A DNA stretch of 60,000 nucleotides from positions 34,579,053 to 34,639,052 of the forward strand of contig CM060732.1 in the NCBI GenBank assembly GCA_030704615.1, read 5' to 3'. Positions 56,252 to 60,000 of the stretch are shown in pieces. The stretch's first letter is position 1; each line of letters starts with the position of its first letter. The position numbers and the translations under genes were made by a program. The notes below the pieces were generated by a model that saw nothing but the letters and a program-made list of their open reading frames with translations, searched no databases and was not told the DNA's origin. Source of the DNA: Takakia lepidozioides. Its lineage: Eukaryota; Streptophyta; Takakiopsida; Takakiales; Takakiaceae.

Positions 56252-58134
56252 TCCATGGGAGTTCAATCTGTCATTCACTGGGATATTCATTCTCTACAGA
56301 GAAAAAGAAAAAGGAAATCCGTGGGGGGAGATGCGGCAGTGGCAGAAAGGTGATGGTGAGGAAGACTCATTTGAGAAACACTATGAAGACAAGGCCGATG
56401 AGGTTATGGGTGGGCAGAAAGTGAACTCCTCGAAGGTGATTCTGTTGATGGAGGTTCTCGGTGGAAACCTGGTTATCCCACTATGCAGGATGATCTCCAT
56501 GCCCGCGGTTTGACCCGCATTGAGGAACGACATCACGAAGTTGAAGAACGATTTTGTTCACGGCTATGTCAAGGGATCTGCAATGTTCTACGTATCCACT
56601 GTGAACACGAAATGAGAGGAGTGTCTTGTAATGGAGGACATAGAGCAAAGTTGGGATGCATTCTGGCGGGATGTAAATAGGGAGTTCGAGTTCAAGCTGT
56701 CCAAAAAGGCCTCCACAAAAACGTTTATGGGAAAGATGTTTTGTCTGGGATGGGAACCATAGACTGCTTGTCTGGATGGACTACATTTCAAGCTTGCACT
56801 CGGACGAGATCGAATGGCACTGGAGCGTGGTTTCCATGGTACTCGACCACAAAGGACGTGTCATGCAGCTCTTGACAACCATGCACGAAATAAACAAGTA
56901 AGTTACAACATTGTTCCATTTCGATATGCGTTTCCACAATTTGAAATCATCTTATGAGTTGAAGGTTTTTCCAGGTCCAATGAAACCTCCCATGTGACGA
57001 CCAATCTCTGCCATACTCTATTCTGTATCCAGAAGATAGGGCTCATGCCATTGGAGTCATTCGCGAACGTGCTCAGTCCTCAGCAGATATAGAGGTGTGT
57101 TGAAAAGAAGACACGCACATGGTACAGCCTGACAAGGGAGGCTTTTCTTGACTATATGTACACGGTAAGCTTCTTGACATCTATTTGTTTGTTGCCAGTT
57201 TAAATTTTATCACAAAACGCCAGTGTTTGATTCTTTCTCCCTGTAATGTATGCAGCAAGAAATAACAGAAACTGGTTTGAAGGCAAAAGCAGAGTACTAT
57301 ACTTCCCACACAGAAAAGCAGAGGTCTGCAACTGGGCTTGAGGACATTATGAGATTCGAGATGAACAATCAAAGGAAGAACCTCATGAGTGCGTTCGACA
57401 AACAAATCCACATAGCAGATCCAAGTCTTGGCACGGAATTTCTGGAGCAGATGAAAGCACATTATCAAGTATGGCTCCAAGCCAGAAAGGACCCAAGAGA
57501 AACTGCATCGCCTTTCCATTTCAATGGTGGACAATGCAACCAAAATCAGGTGGTTGGAGATCTGGAATTCGGATCCACTTGTGAGAGACACCAACATGTT
57601 CCCAATTCTTGAGAGAGACTCGAAGACACAAGCAATAAAAGTTGTTAGCGACCACACATTCGACCAGTGGCTACACAAAGCAACCTTCTAGAGCCAGATA
57701 AGGCATTCACAAAACCCTTTTCAAATGATTGTGCACATTCGTACTCTTTCCCAAATTCTTATGATATTTCTTGCTGCAGTTGGAAAAACGAGCGGTGGCT
57801 GCACTTGGGAAGTCAATGGCAGACTACAAAATCCAGATGGCTTTCCCCCCGGATCACATTGGAGGCCTATATCAGGAGATGGAAGCTCGCTGTCTGGAAC
57901 AACTGCTTCTTCAGGGAGTTTGAGAGAGACAAAAGAATCTCCAGGTCCTACGAATTCAAAAACCAGTACAACAACGAGCAAGCAATGAAACGAGTGTTGT
58001 ACAGGTGTGACCTCCAAGAAACAAATCTGGTACTAGAAATGTATGTTTTTGTATTCTTGTGTCGTTTTTCCATGTAGAATTGCGAATTTGCAGGTTTTGA
58101 GGGAGGTCTGAAGGCTCTGGACTTGCAGCCGAGA

Positions 58135-58895
58135 AACATTGCGTTAACGCAAGCTTGTATCCCATTGTTTTGGTTTCACTTTCCTGTACCTAGGGTTTCC
58201 AATGATGTCGTTTTCTGCATGTGAAAGGGCAAAAACTGAAAGGCAAATCAACCTTGCGTCAACGCAAGGTTGATGAAGGGCCAGGCTATGTAATTCTTCA
58301 TGTATTCTTGGGCTGTTGTTTGTTGTTGTTTCCAGTTCCGCTGCTGCCAAGATGAACATAAAGTCTGTTTGGAGTCTATTTGAAATGTTGTTTAGAGCTT
58401 ACACTGTACCAACAAACAGCCTTGCGTTGACGCAACGTTGTTTGACAGTATGGATTGCTAGAAATGTCCTGCAGAAATACCCTGATTTCCATACAATTGT
58501 AGGAAAGTTAAAGTTATCAAATATCATGGAGAGGTGTTTTCAGCAGAGAAATTCAACCTTGCGTCAACGCAAGGTTGAATATCCATACAAACAGATCTTC
58601 GGATGGTTGTTTTCTAGTACTCTTTTCCATTTCATCTGTTAATGAAATCAACCTTGCGTTGACGCAATGTTGAATTCCGCTTGTCAATCACTGTCTCTTT
58701 CAATGCAACATTATCATATGTGGATCCGCCAATCTACTTTGCATCAATGCAAGGTTGATTGGGATTCCATGTTGTGCATGCGATGGATTAGGATAATGGG
58801 CTTTCCCTCTCGTAAGTGCTGGTTGAAAGTACAGTTCTCCATATTTGGTGTTTTCCTTTTCAGCTCGAATCAACATTGCGTCAACGCAAGGTTGA
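58135..58895. repeat. Seven palindromes in intron 5 of copy 2
   Basis: Sites are at 58135-58156, 58248-58273, 58415-58442, 58551-58580, 58648-58673, 58731-58760 and 58870-58895, spaced 85-169 bp. The best (58551) has 14-bp perfect arms ATTCAACCTTGCGT around a central CA. The intron runs 58005-58956. The number and placement match intron 5 of copy 1 exactly, while the arm sequence is different. Confidence 0.93.
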
Positions 58896-59921
58896 TTTGG
58901 GCTGGCAAAAGTTAGTTTCTCCATGTTACTGACCTGCATTCCAATACCTTTTTCAGATGTGTGATCTGTGTCCTGTGGTTTCTCAAAACCACTTCAGAGA
59001 CTGTGGGTGGTACCTCGATCTGCCAAAACAAGACACACCATTCGATGAAGTGGTTTTGAGAAACCTTAACGACAACGCCGCGGCACTTGCCCCGCTTGCT
59101 GACAAAGACATTCAGGACAGAATCATTCAAGCACTGGTTGCAAAAGAGCTTGAGAAATCTGCTACTCCAAAACGGAAAGGGAAGATTGTCGGGGATCCAA
59201 AGGGGAAGGGGAAGAGTACAGCTCCGTAGGAACAAGGCCCGTCAGAGGTCGCTGAAAGACACCCTTCTCCAACTAGGAGGGATAGGAGAACAACAAAGTC
59301 GAGGGAGCAGCCTTTCGAGGCGAGAGAACAACCATCCAGGGTTTTGGGCCAGTTCCATCGTAAGGTGGTGAATGAAAGTTTTCTGGCAATGATGGAATCC
59401 AGGAAGTCCACATTCAAAGGGTTACCGTCGAAATCATGGGACATGCTTGTTTCGTTCCTTACTCAGGGAAGCACATATGTCTTAACTGTGGTATGAATTA
59501 TTTTGTTTTGGCAACTCGTTCTGGCTTGTCATCGAGACTGATTTCATGTTGGATTTGGATTAGACTAGTGACACTGTGTCTTGTTTTTTTATTACAAGTC
59601 ACAAAAATGCCAGATTGGGCGAATGGAGTTCAGCAGGCATACGCGACTGATCTTGTGGTGCTGGACATTCCTGACGGTTTGCCTATCCCTGATGTGTTGC
59701 CTTCCAATGCAACCCCCACTTGGAACAAATCGGATTCTCGTTACTGGCAGTGGGCTTTCTCATTCAACAACAAATTTCTTTCTGACTCGAGGGCTCTTCT
59801 TCTCATGCAGTCAAAGGACATGTCGGCACGGAGAACTCTTTTTAGCTATATGAAAGCTTCCGGGTTTTGTGTCATCAAAACTTGGACATGCATCAACACT
59901 CTACCTCTTACAAAGGGCTAG

Positions 59922-60000
59922 TTCTTGGGGCAGAAAATGAGTTGGTTCCTTTGAATTAAAGTTCCGTGGTTCTTTAGTAAGTGTCAAAAGTAGGTTATGT
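59922..60000. other. Window end, nothing called
   Basis: Seventy-nine bases after the stop of the methyltransferase-like exon; the far terminus of copy 2 lies outside the window. Confidence 0.6.

Larger units (their letters stand above)
55827..59921 (+). pseudogene. ParB-like / methyltransferase-like gene, copy 2, broken
   Basis: Exons corresponding one-to-one with copy 1 can be traced: about 55827-55875, 56300-56897, 56975-57164, 57256-57697, 57780-58004, 58957 to about 59490, and about 59597-59921. The same splice contexts recur (AA|GTAAGT after exon 2, ACAG|GT after exon 5). Conserved segments are KVNSSKVI, DITKLKNDFVHGY, WDGNHRLLVWM, YSLTREAFLDYMY, MSAFDKQIHIADPSLG, the CFFREFERD region, FRDCGWYLDLP and LVVLDIPDG...NNKFLSDSRALLLMQS. 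Defects are TGA at 56511, TAG at 57090, TAG at 57689 with loss of the exon 4 donor GT, a shift near 57858 and loss of the first 45 codons of exon 6. Exon 7 is open and ends in TAG. The same DGNHR and DIPDG motifs in two diverged copies argue that both mattered. Confidence 0.82.

Overview
The window is nuclear DNA of a streptophyte (plant lineage). Three ordinary host genes are of plant type: a progesterone 5-beta-reductase/iridoid-synthase-like SDR, a DUF1350 alpha/beta-hydrolase with a plastid-like leader, and an AGD14-type Arf GTPase-activating protein. The last two have many introns with canonical GT..AG sites. The diverged ArfGAP finger and the heavy, nested repeat load would suit a charophyte alga such as Chara or an early-diverging plant, but the species is an inference, not something read from the sequence.

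Layout: 1-3018 holds an SDR gene whose last, long exon is clear. 3019-7500 is repeat-rich, dominated by a CAGTCTGTTG-type tandem family. 7528-8286 is an unidentified coding remnant. 8304-17346 is copy 1 of a two-gene mobile module: on the minus strand a seven-exon gene (ParB/sulfiredoxin-like domain, Lys-rich AT-hook-like linker, methyltransferase-like C terminus), and on the plus strand, divergently, a 1132-residue Mutator-like transposase (WRKY/GCM-like zinc finger, DDE core, SWIM finger). 17930-21660 holds an ORF pair of unknown origin, a minisatellite and a decayed Ty3/gypsy gag with LTR. 23049-28865 is the DUF1350 gene (9 exons, LINE debris in a large intron), head-to-head with AGD14 (13 exons, 29200-34797). 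34798-38890 is gene-free. 38891-51445 is a nest of three LTR retrotransposons: B, a chromovirus with both LTRs, lies between two members of another family (A and C) that face each other. 51446-59921 is copy 2 of the two-gene module, in the opposite orientation to copy 1 and broken by stops, frameshifts and a rearrangement.

The most interesting signal is the two-gene module. In both copies the ParB/methyltransferase-like gene carries about 100-bp-spaced palindromes in the same two introns: four in intron 1 and seven in intron 5. The palindromes share a centre (CGT-NN-ACG, NN usually CA or TG), but the arms differ between copies: TGAATGT in copy 1, TCAACCTTG in copy 2. The copies are well diverged in protein sequence, so the sites look as if they have been kept in number and place while changing together in sequence. 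That is what is expected if a module-encoded protein binds them. I propose, as inference, a transposon-encoded recognition system. It may be analogous in logic to the VANC anti-silencing proteins of Arabidopsis VANDAL elements, which act through short motifs accumulated in their own element, but here it is built from ParB-like and methyltransferase-like domains.
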